Positions 28,506-39,981 of a DNA stretch of 64,000 bases are shown piece by piece. The notes under the pieces are model-generated. The model saw nothing but the letters and a program-made list of their open reading frames with translations. It did not search any database and was not told the DNA's origin. Origin of the DNA: Microbacterium galbinum (lineage in GTDB: Bacteria; Actinomycetota; Actinomycetes; Actinomycetales; Microbacteriaceae); contig NZ_CP078077.1 of NCBI RefSeq assembly GCF_023101185.1, forward strand, positions 2,571,630 through 2,635,629, read 5' to 3'. Within the stretch, counting starts at the first letter, position 1. Each line of letters begins with the position of its first letter. The position numbers were made by a program, and so were the translations under genes.

Positions 28506-30226
28506 GTGCTGCACGGATGAGGAACCTCCTGCGGGGCATCGCGCTCGCCGCAGCGAGCCTGGTGCTGCTCACCGCGTGCACCGGTCTGCCGACGTCCGGT
28601 GACGTGAACGTGGGCCTGGAGCTGGGCGAGTCGCCCGACGACGCGGACTTCCTCCCTCTCGCCTCCGGCCCCGCGCCGGGTGCGGGCCCCCGGGAGATCG
28701 TCGAGGGCTTCATGGAGGCGGCGATCACGCCGGCCGAGAACTGGGAGATCGCCCGCCGGTTCCTCACTCCCGACATGCAGCGATCCTGGCGCCCCAGCAC
28801 GGGTGTGGCCGTCGACGCCTCCGCCACGGACCGGGCCGTATCCTCTTCGGTGCTCGACGAGGACGTCGACGACGCGGATGCCGCAGACGTGCAGGTGCAG
28901 CTCGACCAGGTGGCGAGCGTCGATTCCTCCGGGGAGTACTCCTCGGCGGCGGGGCCGGCGAACCTCGCCTTCGCCCTGGAGCGCACCGATGCGGGGGAGT
29001 GGCGCATCTCGCAGGCGCCCGATGGCATCGTCATCGATGAGGAGCGTTTCTCGACCGTGTTCGAGGGGTATCCCCTCCAGTACTTCGACCGCACCTGGTC
29101 GCGACTCGTGCCGGATGTGCGCTGGTTCCCGCGTCGCACGAGCATCGCGACGACCGTGGTGCAGGCTCTGATCAGCGGGTCGCCGAGTTCGTGGCTCGAG
29201 CCCGCCGTGCAGACGGCCTTCCCCGCCGATGTGCAGCTCGCGCAGGATGCCGTGCCGATCAATGCCAATCAGGTGGCGGAGGTCGCCCTGACCCGCCCGG
29301 CCGCGGCTCTCGAGACGCAGACGCTCGCCCGGATGCGCACGCAACTGCAGGAGACCCTGCGCGCATCGGGGGTGCACGTGTCGCAGGTGCGGTTCACCGT
29401 CGACGGTCGCACGCTCGACGCCGGGGTCGTGAACGTCGTCGTGCCCCCGCAGGAATCCGGCCCGCTCGTGCTCACCGATGGCGCATTCGGCACCATCGTG
29501 GGAGACGAGGTCTCCCCGATCGACGGACTCAGCGACGAGATCCTGAGCATCTCGGAGCCGATCGCCGCGATCGACGTCGCGGCGGACGACGGGATGGCGG
29601 CGGTCCAGCTCGTCGATGGACGCGCGTATCTGGTCGGCGACGGCCGACTCGATGAACCCGATGTACGGGGCGGTCTCATCGCTCCGTCGCTCGATCCGTA
29701 CGACTACACCTGGACGGTGCCGACGGCGAGTCCCACCGAGGTGCTCGTCTGGGGCAGCGACCGGATGTCGCATCCCGTGGCGAACGCGTGGCCTGATGCC
29801 TCGGCCGTCCTGCAGATGCGGGTATCGGCGGACGGCTCGAGGATCGCCGCGGTGATCGAGGTGGGCAGCCAGCGCTGGGTCGTGGTCGCCGCGGTCGTGC
29901 GTGATGAGAGCGGTGTTCCGACCGAGCTGGGACCGATGAAGCAGCAGACCCGTGTCGACGGCGACGTGCAGGGACTGGTCTGGGTCGGCGACTACCGCCT
30001 GGCGGTGCTGGCGGACTCGCCGAGTCCCGACTTGCTCACCCAGGTGGTCGGCGGGACCGCGACGGTCGAATCCGCCCCGACCGGCGCGACCGCGCTCTCC
30101 GGCGCCAGGACCGTATCGGGCGTGCGGGTGCTGTCGACCGACGGCGCCCTCCTCGCGCACGCCGGATCGGCGTGGCGAGAGGTCGCGACCGGTGTACGCG
30201 TGCTGGCCACGCGCGCGGGGCAGTGA
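28502..30226 (+). CDS. lpqB: Lipoprotein LpqB, MtrAB accessory
   Basis: Lipoprotein of 574 residues with a signal peptide ending in the lipobox LLTAC (Cys about 25), a GerMN domain (about 170-330; FTVDGRTLDAGVVNVVVPP) and a C-terminal beta-propeller-like region (about 340-574). In mycobacteria LpqB binds the MtrB sensor domain and modulates MtrA signalling and envelope homeostasis. The GTG start overlaps the mtrB stop in GTGA. Length and domain order are normal. Confidence 0.95.
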   Translation: MSAARMRNLLRGIALAAASLVLLTACTGLPTSGDVNVGLELGESPDDADFLPLASGPAPGAGPREIVEGFMEAAITPAENWEIARRFLTPDMQRSWRPSTGVAVDASATDRAVSSSVLDEDVDDADAADVQVQLDQVASVDSSGEYSSAAGPANLAFALERTDAGEWRISQAPDGIVIDEERFSTVFEGYPLQYFDRTWSRLVPDVRWFPRRTSIATTVVQALISGSPSSWLEPAVQTAFPADVQLAQDAVPINANQVAEVALTRPAAALETQTLARMRTQLQETLRASGVHVSQVRFTVDGRTLDAGVVNVVVPPQESGPLVLTDGAFGTIVGDEVSPIDGLSDEILSISEPIAAIDVAADDGMAAVQLVDGRAYLVGDGRLDEPDVRGGLIAPSLDPYDYTWTVPTASPTEVLVWGSDRMSHPVANAWPDASAVLQMRVSADGSRIAAVIEVGSQRWVVVAAVVRDESGVPTELGPMKQQTRVDGDVQGLVWVGDYRLAVLADSPSPDLLTQVVGGTATVESAPTGATALSGARTVSGVRVLSTDGALLAHAGSAWREVATGVRVLATRAGQ

Positions 30227-30325
30227 CGCCCGTCTCTTCCTGCACCAGCGTGGGAGAGCCCTCTCCTCTTCCGAAACGTGGGCGTACGGACGGACGGTCT
30301 GCCGTCGGCGCGTGAAGATCGACGG

Positions 30326-31000
30326 ATGCCTGCGATCTCGAACCTCGCATCCCTCGCTGATGAACTGCTCGCCTTCCTCCTGGCCGCATCGCGTGCGGGC
30401 TGCAGTGCAGGGGGGACGGTGCTCTGCGCAGGGTGTCGTGCCGAGCTGCGCCCCGCGCCTCGGACGGTGCGCACCCCGCGCGGACTCGAGGTGCGGGCGG
30501 CTCTGGATTTCACGGGTGTCGCCGCACGGTGCATCCGGCGGCTGAAGGGCGAGGGCGAGACTCTGCTCGCGGCCCCGCTCGGCGCCGCGCTCGCCGGGGT
30601 GCTGGCGCCGCTGGTGGCGGACGCGCATCATGTCGTGCCGGTGCCCACGTCGGGGTCGGCCTTCCGGAGACGGGGTTATCGGGTGCCGGAGCTCCTGCTG
30701 CGCAGAGCCGGTGCCGCTCCGGCCCCGTTGCTGCGGTCAGTCGCACGTCGGGCGGATCAGCGCGGCCTCGATGCCCGGGCGCGAGCCGCGAACGTCCGGC
30801 GCAGCATGACCGCCCGTCGGCGTGGCGACGGTGCTCCCGTGCTGGTGGTGGACGATGTCGTGACCACCGGGGCGACGCTCGACGAGGCCGCGCGAGCGCT
30901 CACCGAGGCGGGCTATCGGGTCGTCGGTGCGGTCGCGCTCGCCGCCACGCCGCGTCACGGGAGACTCATCGGAGACTCTTCCCCGACACGGAGGAAGTGA
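30326..31000 (+). CDS. comF: ComF-family phosphoribosyltransferase-like protein
   Basis: Protein of 224 residues. The N-terminal region has a reduced Cys cluster (AGCSAGGTVLCAGCRAEL) rather than the full zinc finger, and the C-terminal half is a type I phosphoribosyltransferase fold with the PRPP loop VLVVDDVVTTGATLDEA and NVRRSM. In naturally competent bacteria ComFC aids DNA uptake; in actinobacteria the role is unclear. ATG 30326 (MPAISNLASLADELL) matches family starts better than the GTG at 30278. It lies between lpqB and hpf as in mycobacteria. Confidence 0.88.
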   Translation: MPAISNLASLADELLAFLLAASRAGCSAGGTVLCAGCRAELRPAPRTVRTPRGLEVRAALDFTGVAARCIRRLKGEGETLLAAPLGAALAGVLAPLVADAHHVVPVPTSGSAFRRRGYRVPELLLRRAGAAPAPLLRSVARRADQRGLDARARAANVRRSMTARRRGDGAPVLVVDDVVTTGATLDEAARALTEAGYRVVGAVALAATPRHGRLIGDSSPTRRK

Positions 31001-31094
31001 CCCGTGACATCCGCACCCAAGCGGACTAGCGTGGGGGGTCACAAGGCGACCACGGTCCGCCCTTGGCCGGGAGGACCGGGACAAGGAGGCAGCA

Positions 31095-31751
31095 ATGGAA
31101 ACGAGCATCGTTGGCGTCGGAGTGGGTATCACCGATCGCTTCCGAACCGTTGTCGAAGAGAAGATCGCCAGGATCCAGACATTCGCGGCTCGCGCGCAAC
31201 GACTGGACGTGAAGGTCACCCACCGGGTCTACCGCAACGGCCAGGTGCCGGAGGAGACCGTCGAGCTCACGCTGGTGAGCAAGGGCCCGGTCGTCCGTGC
31301 CGAGGCGACCGACGGCGACAAGTTCGTCGCACTCGACCTCGCGGTCGACAAGATGGCTGAGCAGTTGCGCCGTGCCAAGGAGAAGCGAGTCGACGGGCGG
31401 CAGCACCCCCGCGGCGCGCACTTCGAGAAGGGCAGCGGCGCCCTTGAGGGGATCGATGTCGAGCCGGCATCCGTCGACGTCCTGCGGGCCGTGGCCACCG
31501 GCAACATCCCGGTGCAGAACGACGAGGAGGAGACCTACTCGCCCGTCGTCATCCGCACGAAGAGCTTCGATGCCGAGTGGATGACGGTCGAAGAGGCCGT
31601 CGACCGGATGGAACTGGTCGGACACGACTTCTTCCTGTTCGTCGACGCTCGTACCGATCACCCGAGCGTGGTCTACCGCCGCAAGGGCTGGGACTACGGT
31701 GTCATCGCGTTGAGCGCGCAGGCCCCGCCCGCTGAGGCTCTCGCCTCCTGA
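31095..31751 (+). CDS. hpf: Long-form ribosome hibernation promoting factor
   Basis: Protein of 218 residues. The N-terminal S30AE/YfiA domain (1-100, METSIVGVGVGITDRFRTVVEEK) binds the decoding region of the 30S subunit; a linker follows, then the C-terminal dimerisation domain (about 155-210) with VVIRTKSFDAEWMTVEEAVDRMELVGHDFF and YRRKGWDYGVIAL split over its length. Long HPF pairs two 70S ribosomes into inactive 100S particles. ATG is preceded by AAGGAGG. TAGCGT at 31026 is a plausible -10. A strong terminator follows, just before the convergent coiled-coil gene. Confidence 0.95.
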   Translation: METSIVGVGVGITDRFRTVVEEKIARIQTFAARAQRLDVKVTHRVYRNGQVPEETVELTLVSKGPVVRAEATDGDKFVALDLAVDKMAEQLRRAKEKRVDGRQHPRGAHFEKGSGALEGIDVEPASVDVLRAVATGNIPVQNDEEETYSPVVIRTKSFDAEWMTVEEAVDRMELVGHDFFLFVDARTDHPSVVYRRKGWDYGVIALSAQAPPAEALAS

Positions 31752-31759
31752 TAGCACGG

Positions 31760-31796
31760 AAGCGGCCCGGCCCCGAAAGGGGACCGGGCCGCTTTT
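31760..31796 (+). terminator. Intrinsic terminator of hpf
   Basis: GCGGCCCGG pairs with CCGGGCCGC and CCCC with GGGG around a GAAA tetraloop, with one bulged A, followed by TTTT. The spacer to the convergent stop at 31812 is short. Confidence 0.9.
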
Positions 31797-31811
31797 CTCG
31801 TATGCGGAGCG

Positions 31812-33149
31812 TCAGTCGAAGATGCCGTCGAGGAGGCTGCCGATGACGAGGCCGCCGAGGATGCCGGAGGCGATGTCGCCGCCCCCTCCGCGTCGGCCGC
31901 CGCCGCCCCAACCGCCGCCGCCCCATCCGCCGTCGCCGCCCCAGCCCTGATCCTGCGGGCGGGAAGAATCGATGTCGCGCTGAGCGAGCTGGAGCGCCTC
32001 GGACGCGAGGTGTGCCACGCGTCGCGCGACGAGGAGCGCCTGCTCGCGCGTCTCTTCGGCGGGCAGGAGGTCGTTCAGATCCACCCGCAGCCGCTCGGAT
32101 TCGGCAAGGCGCGTGCGGGCGTCGGCGCCGATCCACCCGCGGTGGCCGGAGATGAGACCGCGGGCGACTCCGAGCTGGCGGTCGGCGTCATCGATGGCGT
32201 GCTGCACCTGGGCGACAGAGGGGAGCGGGTTGGCGGCACGGTGCTCGGCGGTCGCGATCGCCTCGTCGAGGCCGGTGTTCGCGTCGCGCAGGCGAGAGAG
32301 TTCGGCGAACGGATCGTTCGGAGTTCCCGAGGGGGTGAGAGCGCTCAGCGCTTCCTGGAGGGCGGAGACGGCGGCGGCGACCGCGGGAACCTGCGGTGCG
32401 TTGCGCGCGGCGATCAGGTCACCGCGTGAGTCGGCGATGACCTCGGCCAGAGTGGACTCCGCGCGCAGCGCTTCGATCTCGAAATCCTCGACGGCGTCGA
32501 GCAGGGTGGCGGCGCGTCGGGTCGCCTCTGTGGCGGTCTCGAGTGCGAGGTTCGCCTCCTCGTTCTGCTTGGCGGCGCGGCGACGCTCCGAGACCGAAGC
32601 CCCGTGCACAGCGAAGGCGATGAGCTGCTCGGCCTCGCGTGCGCTCGCGGTGATCTGCGTCATCGCCGAGGGGGCGTAGCGGGAGGAAAGACGCTCGATC
32701 GTGGCGGTCGTCGCCGGGATGCGCGCACTGAGAGTCTCGGCATCCGCCCGCACCTTGGCGATCACCTCGGGTGCCCGCCGCACCTTCGCGACCGACTCGG
32801 CGAGGACGGTGGTCTTCTCGTCGAGGAGATCCTGCGCCCAGTCGCACAGTTGGATGATGCGCGCGTTGCGCGTGCGCAACTCCTCCGGGGTGTCGGGGAT
32901 CTCGTCGTGGTTGAGCTGGTGCAACTGGAACGCTTCGCGCAGGTGGGTGCGGACGGCGGCGAGCGCCTTCTTCAGATCGCCGGTCAGCGATTCCCCGAGC
33001 TCGGCTTCGGCGAATGCCAGCTCGTCGGATGTCGATCGGATCCGCTCATCGGCGGAGACGAGCGCCTGCTCCGCCCGGCGTGCGAGATCTGCGTCCTGGA
33101 CCGCGAGGGCTTCCTGTTCGCGTTTGCGTCTGCCCCAGATACCTGCCAT
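31812..33149 (-). CDS. Coiled-coil protein with Gly/Trp-rich tail, related to the C-terminal part of TPM-domain proteins
   Basis: Protein of 445 residues. Residues about 1-385 are mostly charged alpha-helix with probable coiled coils; residues about 395-420 are a Gly/Trp tract built from GWGGD/GWGGGG units; the end GDIASGILGGLVIGSLLDGIFD could form one membrane-associated helix. The layout recalls the region downstream of the TPM domain in actinobacterial TPM proteins, but signal peptide and TPM domain are absent. There is no enzyme motif. Function is unknown; a phage-shock or envelope-stress role would be speculation. Confidence 0.72.
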   Translation of the reverse strand: MAGIWGRRKREQEALAVQDADLARRAEQALVSADERIRSTSDELAFAEAELGESLTGDLKKALAAVRTHLREAFQLHQLNHDEIPDTPEELRTRNARIIQLCDWAQDLLDEKTTVLAESVAKVRRAPEVIAKVRADAETLSARIPATTATIERLSSRYAPSAMTQITASAREAEQLIAFAVHGASVSERRRAAKQNEEANLALETATEATRRAATLLDAVEDFEIEALRAESTLAEVIADSRGDLIAARNAPQVPAVAAAVSALQEALSALTPSGTPNDPFAELSRLRDANTGLDEAIATAEHRAANPLPSVAQVQHAIDDADRQLGVARGLISGHRGWIGADARTRLAESERLRVDLNDLLPAEETREQALLVARRVAHLASEALQLAQRDIDSSRPQDQGWGGDGGWGGGGWGGGGRRGGGGDIASGILGGLVIGSLLDGIFD

Positions 33150-33226
33150 GACCCGATCCTACTTTCCACGGACGAGCGGATGCCTGTGCATCCGCTCCAG
33201 GCGAACGCGGGTTTCGCGGCAATGCC

Positions 33227-33835
33227 TCAGATCAGCACCGCGCCGCCGGAGCTCTTCGACGGGCGACCGCGCTTGGGGCGCTCCTGCGTGAGGCCGAGGG
33301 CGAGGGCGTGCCGGGGGTGCGCCGCGAGCCGCTCCTCGAGATGGGTGAGCCAGCGATCCTCCGCCTCCGCCGCGAAGATCAGGGAGTCCATGACGAGCGA
33401 GCGGGCGAGCTGCTCGGCGTCGTCCGCATCCCCGATGGTCGTCGCCTCCGCGCGCAGGCGGACCAGGTGCCCCCGCGTCTCGGCGCGCTGCGCCCGGATG
33501 GCCGCACGCGCGTCGACGCCGGGCAGTGTGGCCGCCACGGCCAGCTTGATCGCGACCTCGTCGCGGACGGCGGTCGCGCGGACGACGGGGGAGGAGAGCC
33601 ATTTGGCGACCTCGGCCGATCCGTCGGCGGTGATCTGCCAGTAGATGTGCCCCTGGGCATCCGCATCGAGTCTCGTGACGAGCCCGTCCCGCTCGAGCCG
33701 TTCGAGCGTGTTGTAGATCTGACCGACGTTGAGCGGCCAGCGCGCCCCCGTGCGTCGATCGAACTCGTGCCGCAGCTGGTAGCCGTAGCACGGCCCCTGG
33801 TCGAGGATCGCGAGCAGACTCTGCCGAACGGACAT
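33227..33835 (-). CDS. PadR-family transcriptional regulator
   Basis: Protein of 202 residues: N-terminal winged helix (1-80) with SLLAILDQGPCYGYQLRHEF and NVGQIYNTLERLERDGLV, then a C-terminal helical dimerisation domain (about 95-180) and a basic tail PKRGRPSK resembling an AT-hook. PadR proteins repress detoxification or transport genes, often including their own. ATG 33835 follows AGGAGG at ideal spacing; the frame stays open to 33952. A near-palindrome over the predicted -10 suggests autoregulation. No effector gene is adjacent. Confidence 0.92.
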   Translation of the reverse strand: MSVRQSLLAILDQGPCYGYQLRHEFDRRTGARWPLNVGQIYNTLERLERDGLVTRLDADAQGHIYWQITADGSAEVAKWLSSPVVRATAVRDEVAIKLAVAATLPGVDARAAIRAQRAETRGHLVRLRAEATTIGDADDAEQLARSLVMDSLIFAAEAEDRWLTHLEERLAAHPRHALALGLTQERPKRGRPSKSSGGAVLI

Positions 33836-33852
33836 CGTCACCTCCTGAAGTG

Positions 33853-33880
33853 TTTTCCCAGCATATGCATACCTGGAAAA
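33853..33880. promoter_or_regulatory. Candidate PadR operator overlapping the padR promoter
   Basis: TTTTCC (33853-33858) and GGAAAA (33875-33880) flank the perfect 8-bp palindrome TATGCATA (33864-33871). On the minus strand TATGCT in this element has -10 character, so a bound dimer would block transcription. Confidence 0.5.
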
Positions 33881-33985
33881 GCGTGGGAGCGCGGCCATGC
33901 AGGCGACGTGGAGGTCACGGCCCGGTAACATGACAACACATGCCTGGGGCACGCTCCGTCGTGCGCCGGCACTTTACCCACCAAC

Positions 33986-33991
33986 AGGGAG
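33986..33991 (+). promoter_or_regulatory. Ribosome-binding site that decides the secA start
   Basis: AGGGAG directly abuts ATG 33992 but is nine bases from GTG 34001, favouring the GTG. Confidence 0.6.
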
Positions 33992-34000
33992 ATGACATCC

Positions 34001-36802
<2,802 letters not shown>

Positions 36803-36815
36803 ATCTCACCCGGAG

Positions 36816-36849
36816 AAGAGGGCCAGTCCATGTGGATTGGCCCTCTTTT
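36816..36849 (+). terminator. Intrinsic terminator of secA
   Basis: AAGAGGGCCA pairs with TGGCCCTCTT; the stem extends by a G-T pair and TCC/GGA around an ATGT loop, and TTTT follows. It lies just upstream of the aminotransferase promoter. Confidence 0.9.
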
Positions 36850-36857
36850 CGTCCCTG

Positions 36858-36863
36858 TAGGCT
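36858..36863 (+). promoter_or_regulatory. Leaderless -10 element for the aminotransferase gene
   Basis: TAGGCT, six bases before ATG 36870 and nine bases after the secA terminator U-tract. Confidence 0.6.
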
Positions 36864-36869
36864 TGGGCG

Positions 36870-38099
36870 ATGACACCAACGCGCCACTTCGACCAGTCGT
36901 CGAAGCTCAAGAACGTCCTGTACGAGATTCGCGGAAACGCCCTCGTCGAGGCGGCGCGATTGGAAGCAGAGGGTCACAAGATCCTCAAGCTGAACACCGG
37001 AAATCCTGCAATCTTCGGCTTCGATGCGCCGCAGCAGATCGTCCAGGACATGCTCGCCGCACTGCCGACCGCACACGGGTACAGCGACAGCAAGGGTATC
37101 GTCTCGGCACGCCGCGCGGTCGTCAGCCGCTATGAGGAGATCGAGGACTTCCCGCGCTTCGGACCGGAGGACGTCTTCCTCGGGAACGGCGTCTCCGAGC
37201 TCATCACGATGACCATGCAGGCGCTTCTCGACGAGGGCGATGAGGTGCTGATCCCGGCGCCGGACTATCCGCTCTGGACCGCGATGACGAGCCTGGCCGG
37301 AGGGACGCCGACCCACTACCTCTGCGACGAGGACAACGGCTGGCAGCCGGACCTCGAGGACATCCGCTCGAAGATCACGCCGCGCACCAAGGCGCTCGTG
37401 ATCATCAACCCGAACAACCCCACGGGTGTCGTGTACTCCCGCGAGGTCCTCGAGGGGCTCGTGCAGATCGCGCGGGAGAACCAGCTGCTGCTGCTCTCGG
37501 ACGAGATCTACGACCGCATCCTGTTCGACGGCGCGGTGCACATTCCGACCGCGACGCTTGCGCCCGACCTGCTCTGCCTGACCTTCAACGGTCTGTCCAA
37601 GACCTACCGTGTGGCCGGGTATCGCTCGGGTTGGCTCGTCATCACCGGGCCGCAGCAGCACGCGAAGGGCTTCCTCGAGGGCATCACCCTCCTCGCCTCC
37701 ACCCGTCTGTGCCCGAATGTGCCCTCGCAGCATGCGGTGCAGGCGGCGTTGTCGGGAGTGCAGTCCATCGACGCGCTGATCGCGCCGAGCGGGCGGCTGC
37801 ACGAGCAGCGCGATGTGGCCTGGCAGGGTCTCGAGTCGATCCCCGGCGTATCGTGCGTCAAGCCCGAGGGTGCGCTCTACGCGTTCCCGCGACTCGATCC
37901 GAACGTGCACGAGATCCGCGACGACGCGCGACTGGTGTACGACCTGCTGGTCTCCGAGCAGATCCTCCTCGTGCAGGGCACCGGGTTCAACTGGCCGACT
38001 CCCGATCACCTCCGCATCGTCACGCTCCCCGAGCCGCGCGTGCTGAGCGAAGCAGTCGAGCGGCTCGGGAACTTCCTCGCGAGCTATCGGCAGAACTAG
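36870..38099 (+). CDS. alaA: Class I/II pyridoxal-phosphate aminotransferase (AlaA/AspC type)
   Basis: Aminotransferase of 409 residues. The substrate region KLNTGNPAIFGFDAP, the NPNNPTGVVYS loop, the PLP-pocket DEIYDRILFDG and the catalytic lysine in FNGLSKTYRVAGYRSGW are all present, closely matching the glutamate-pyruvate transaminase AlaA branch, annotated aspC in mycobacteria. It would make alanine from pyruvate with glutamate as amino donor; substrate choice is inferred. The last 80 bases overlap the antisense 3' end of the MinD-like ATPase gene. Confidence 0.93.
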   Translation: MTPTRHFDQSSKLKNVLYEIRGNALVEAARLEAEGHKILKLNTGNPAIFGFDAPQQIVQDMLAALPTAHGYSDSKGIVSARRAVVSRYEEIEDFPRFGPEDVFLGNGVSELITMTMQALLDEGDEVLIPAPDYPLWTAMTSLAGGTPTHYLCDEDNGWQPDLEDIRSKITPRTKALVIINPNNPTGVVYSREVLEGLVQIARENQLLLLSDEIYDRILFDGAVHIPTATLAPDLLCLTFNGLSKTYRVAGYRSGWLVITGPQQHAKGFLEGITLLASTRLCPNVPSQHAVQAALSGVQSIDALIAPSGRLHEQRDVAWQGLESIPGVSCVKPEGALYAFPRLDPNVHEIRDDARLVYDLLVSEQILLVQGTGFNWPTPDHLRIVTLPEPRVLSEAVERLGNFLASYRQN

Positions 38100-39264
38100 T
38101 CGTCGGCGCGGCACCCGGGGCCAGCACGGCCGCCAGGCGCCGCGCGCCGGCGACGAGTGCTGATCGCGGGGTCAGATCCGACATCGGTCGGGCGTGCAGG
38201 AGAGCGGCGTCCGCCGCGCGCTGGTCGTGCGGAAGGAACAGCGGATCGGTGATGCCGGCGAACCGATCGAGCGTGTTCCGGATCTGCCCGCGGGCATCCA
38301 GGCCCAGGGGCCCCGGGCGAACCTGATTGACGACGACGGTGACCGGCGTCGGAGTCGTCAGGTTGCGCAGCTCGGCGTAGTCGCGGAGGAATCGGCTGAT
38401 GCCGAGGGGGTCAGCCGAGGCGACGGCGATGATCGCATCCGCCTCGTTCAGGGCGGCCGTCGTCGCGGCGTGCCGGCGGGGGCCGAGAACGTCGTACGTG
38501 GCTTCTTCGTCCGCATCGAACGAACCCGCCACATCGATGACGGTCTCCTCGGTCCATTCCCGGCAGGTCTGCAGGGCACGGGTGAGGCGGGAGGCCGAGA
38601 GCTCCGGCCATCGGCTGGGGCGATTGATGCCGGGGAGCACATCGAGGTCTCCGGCGCTCGTCGGCACCGCGGTGGCGAGGCGGGTGAGTTCCGCGCTGTC
38701 GAGCCCGCCGAGCTCGGCACGGCGGCAGGCGGCGGCGATCCCGGGGGCGTCATCGCCGAGACCCAGGAGCAGGGCGAGGGAGGGCGCGACGGTGTCGGCG
38801 TCGACGAGGGCGGTGCGTCGACCGAGACGCGCGAGTTCGACGGCCAGCAGCATCGCGACGGTCGAGCGTCCGGGGGAGCCGTGCGGTCCCCACACGGCGA
38901 TCAGACGATGCGGGAGGTCGCCGCGCGCGGGGTCCTGGATCGTTGCGGGCGTCCGGAGCGCGCGTGAGATCTGCCAGCCGGTGGCATCGACGGGCAACCC
39001 GGGCCCGATGCCGAACTTCTGGAGCAGGCGACTCTCCGCACCGCCCAGGGCGAGGATCCGTACGCCCGCCCGGTCGCAGGCCGACACCAGCTCGGGCGTG
39101 AGGGTTTCCCGGCTCGCGGGCATCACGAGCGCCTGGGCGCCGGAGAGGAGCGTCGTCGCCGAGGTGGCCGAGACGATCGCGATGATGTGCTCGCCCTCGA
39201 GTTCGAGCTCGCGGGCGAGAGCGCTCGCGCGCGGCTCCTCGACGGCGAGGATCAGTCCCGTCAT
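38020..39264 (-). CDS. MinD/CpaE-like P-loop ATPase
   Basis: Protein of 414 residues. An N-terminal receiver-like domain (about 1-90) precedes a SIMIBI ATPase whose P-loop reads WGPHGSPGRST (125-135), with Arg133 replacing the usual Lys, as I recall for an actinobacterial branch of this family. RTALVDADTVAPSL and DIVIDVAGSF-like ETVIDVAGSFDAD follow, then a Ser/Arg-rich C-terminus. It is coupled by a 4-base overlap to a SAF-domain protein, an arrangement like cpaB-cpaE of Flp pilus loci, but no pilin, TadA or secretin gene is nearby. The final 27 codons lie opposite the 3' end of alaA. Confidence 0.85.
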   Translation of the reverse strand: MTGLILAVEEPRASALARELELEGEHIIAIVSATSATTLLSGAQALVMPASRETLTPELVSACDRAGVRILALGGAESRLLQKFGIGPGLPVDATGWQISRALRTPATIQDPARGDLPHRLIAVWGPHGSPGRSTVAMLLAVELARLGRRTALVDADTVAPSLALLLGLGDDAPGIAAACRRAELGGLDSAELTRLATAVPTSAGDLDVLPGINRPSRWPELSASRLTRALQTCREWTEETVIDVAGSFDADEEATYDVLGPRRHAATTAALNEADAIIAVASADPLGISRFLRDYAELRNLTTPTPVTVVVNQVRPGPLGLDARGQIRNTLDRFAGITDPLFLPHDQRAADAALLHARPMSDLTPRSALVAGARRLAAVLAPGAAPTTSSADSSRGSSRAARLLRSARAARGA

Positions 39265-39881
39265 GACCCCGCACCGACCGGCACGACCGAGAGGGCTGCG
39301 CCGCCCGAGATCGCTGCGAGCACGTCGGCGACAGCGGCGCGGTCGACCACGATCTCGACGGCGCTGCGCGAAGCGGAGAGCATCCCCTCGGAATCGAGCA
39401 CCTCCGCCACGATCGCATCGGCGACGAGGATGCGCGGCGCGTCGTGCGTGCGGCCGTCCTCGAGCAGCGGCGCCTGCCAGAGCTCGACGACCGTGCCCGC
39501 GTCGACGCCCTCGGGGATGCTGATGCTGCTCTCGATGACGAGCGTGGTGCTCCGACTGTCGTCGGCCCTCCCGGATGCCGTGTGCGGGACGAGCTCGCCC
39601 TCCGCGATGGTCCGAGCGGCGACCTGACCGGACTCAAGATCCTGGGGCTGCAGGTAGTCGTCGGTCAGCGCTCCGAGGGAGACGTCGACGACGCGGAAGT
39701 CCGCGGCGGTGATCGCCTCGCCCTGGATGATCGTGCGGTCGGCCTGCAGGATCGGCGTCGCGGAGTCCGCGGAGGACACGATCAGCCAGACTCCGGTGAT
39801 GGAGACCCCGACGAGGGCGATGCCGATGAGGAAGCGGAGGTCGCCCCAGAAGGCGCGACGCGGCCGAGAGAAAGTGCTCAT
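39261..39881 (-). CDS. SAF-domain (CpaB-like) membrane protein
   Basis: Protein of 206 residues with one transmembrane helix at about 15-35 (FLIGIALVGVSITGVWLIVS), then an SAF domain (about 42-100; TIIQGEAITAADFRVVDVSLG and GQVAARTIAEGELV), then a beta-rich extracytoplasmic region. SAF domains occur in CpaB pilus-assembly and FlgA proteins. With the downstream MinD-like ATPase it probably forms a membrane-linked pair of unknown purpose. The spacer to the divergent small regulator carries a perfect DnaA box. Confidence 0.85.
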   Translation of the reverse strand: MSTFSRPRRAFWGDLRFLIGIALVGVSITGVWLIVSSADSATPILQADRTIIQGEAITAADFRVVDVSLGALTDDYLQPQDLESGQVAARTIAEGELVPHTASGRADDSRSTTLVIESSISIPEGVDAGTVVELWQAPLLEDGRTHDAPRILVADAIVAEVLDSEGMLSASRSAVEIVVDRAAVADVLAAISGGAALSVVPVGAGS

Positions 39882-39922
39882 GGCGACCCATGCTCACAGA
39901 TATCCGCGAAACGGGCCGAGAG

Positions 39923-39931
39923 TTATCCACA
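39923..39931 (+). promoter_or_regulatory. Consensus DnaA box 1
   Basis: TTATCCACA, a perfect match to the bacterial DnaA consensus, in the divergent spacer between the SAF gene and the HTH gene; the context GAGTTATCCACA is identical in box 2. Confidence 0.55.
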
Positions 39932-39981
39932 ACGACGACGCCCGGACGCGGTGCGGATGCCGTGCGGGGCAGAATGGGTGC

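Noticed and set aside
38020..39881. Flp/Tad pilus locus
   Set aside because: CpaB-like and CpaE-like proteins are present, but no TadA ATPase, TadB/C, prepilin or prepilin peptidase gene is nearby.
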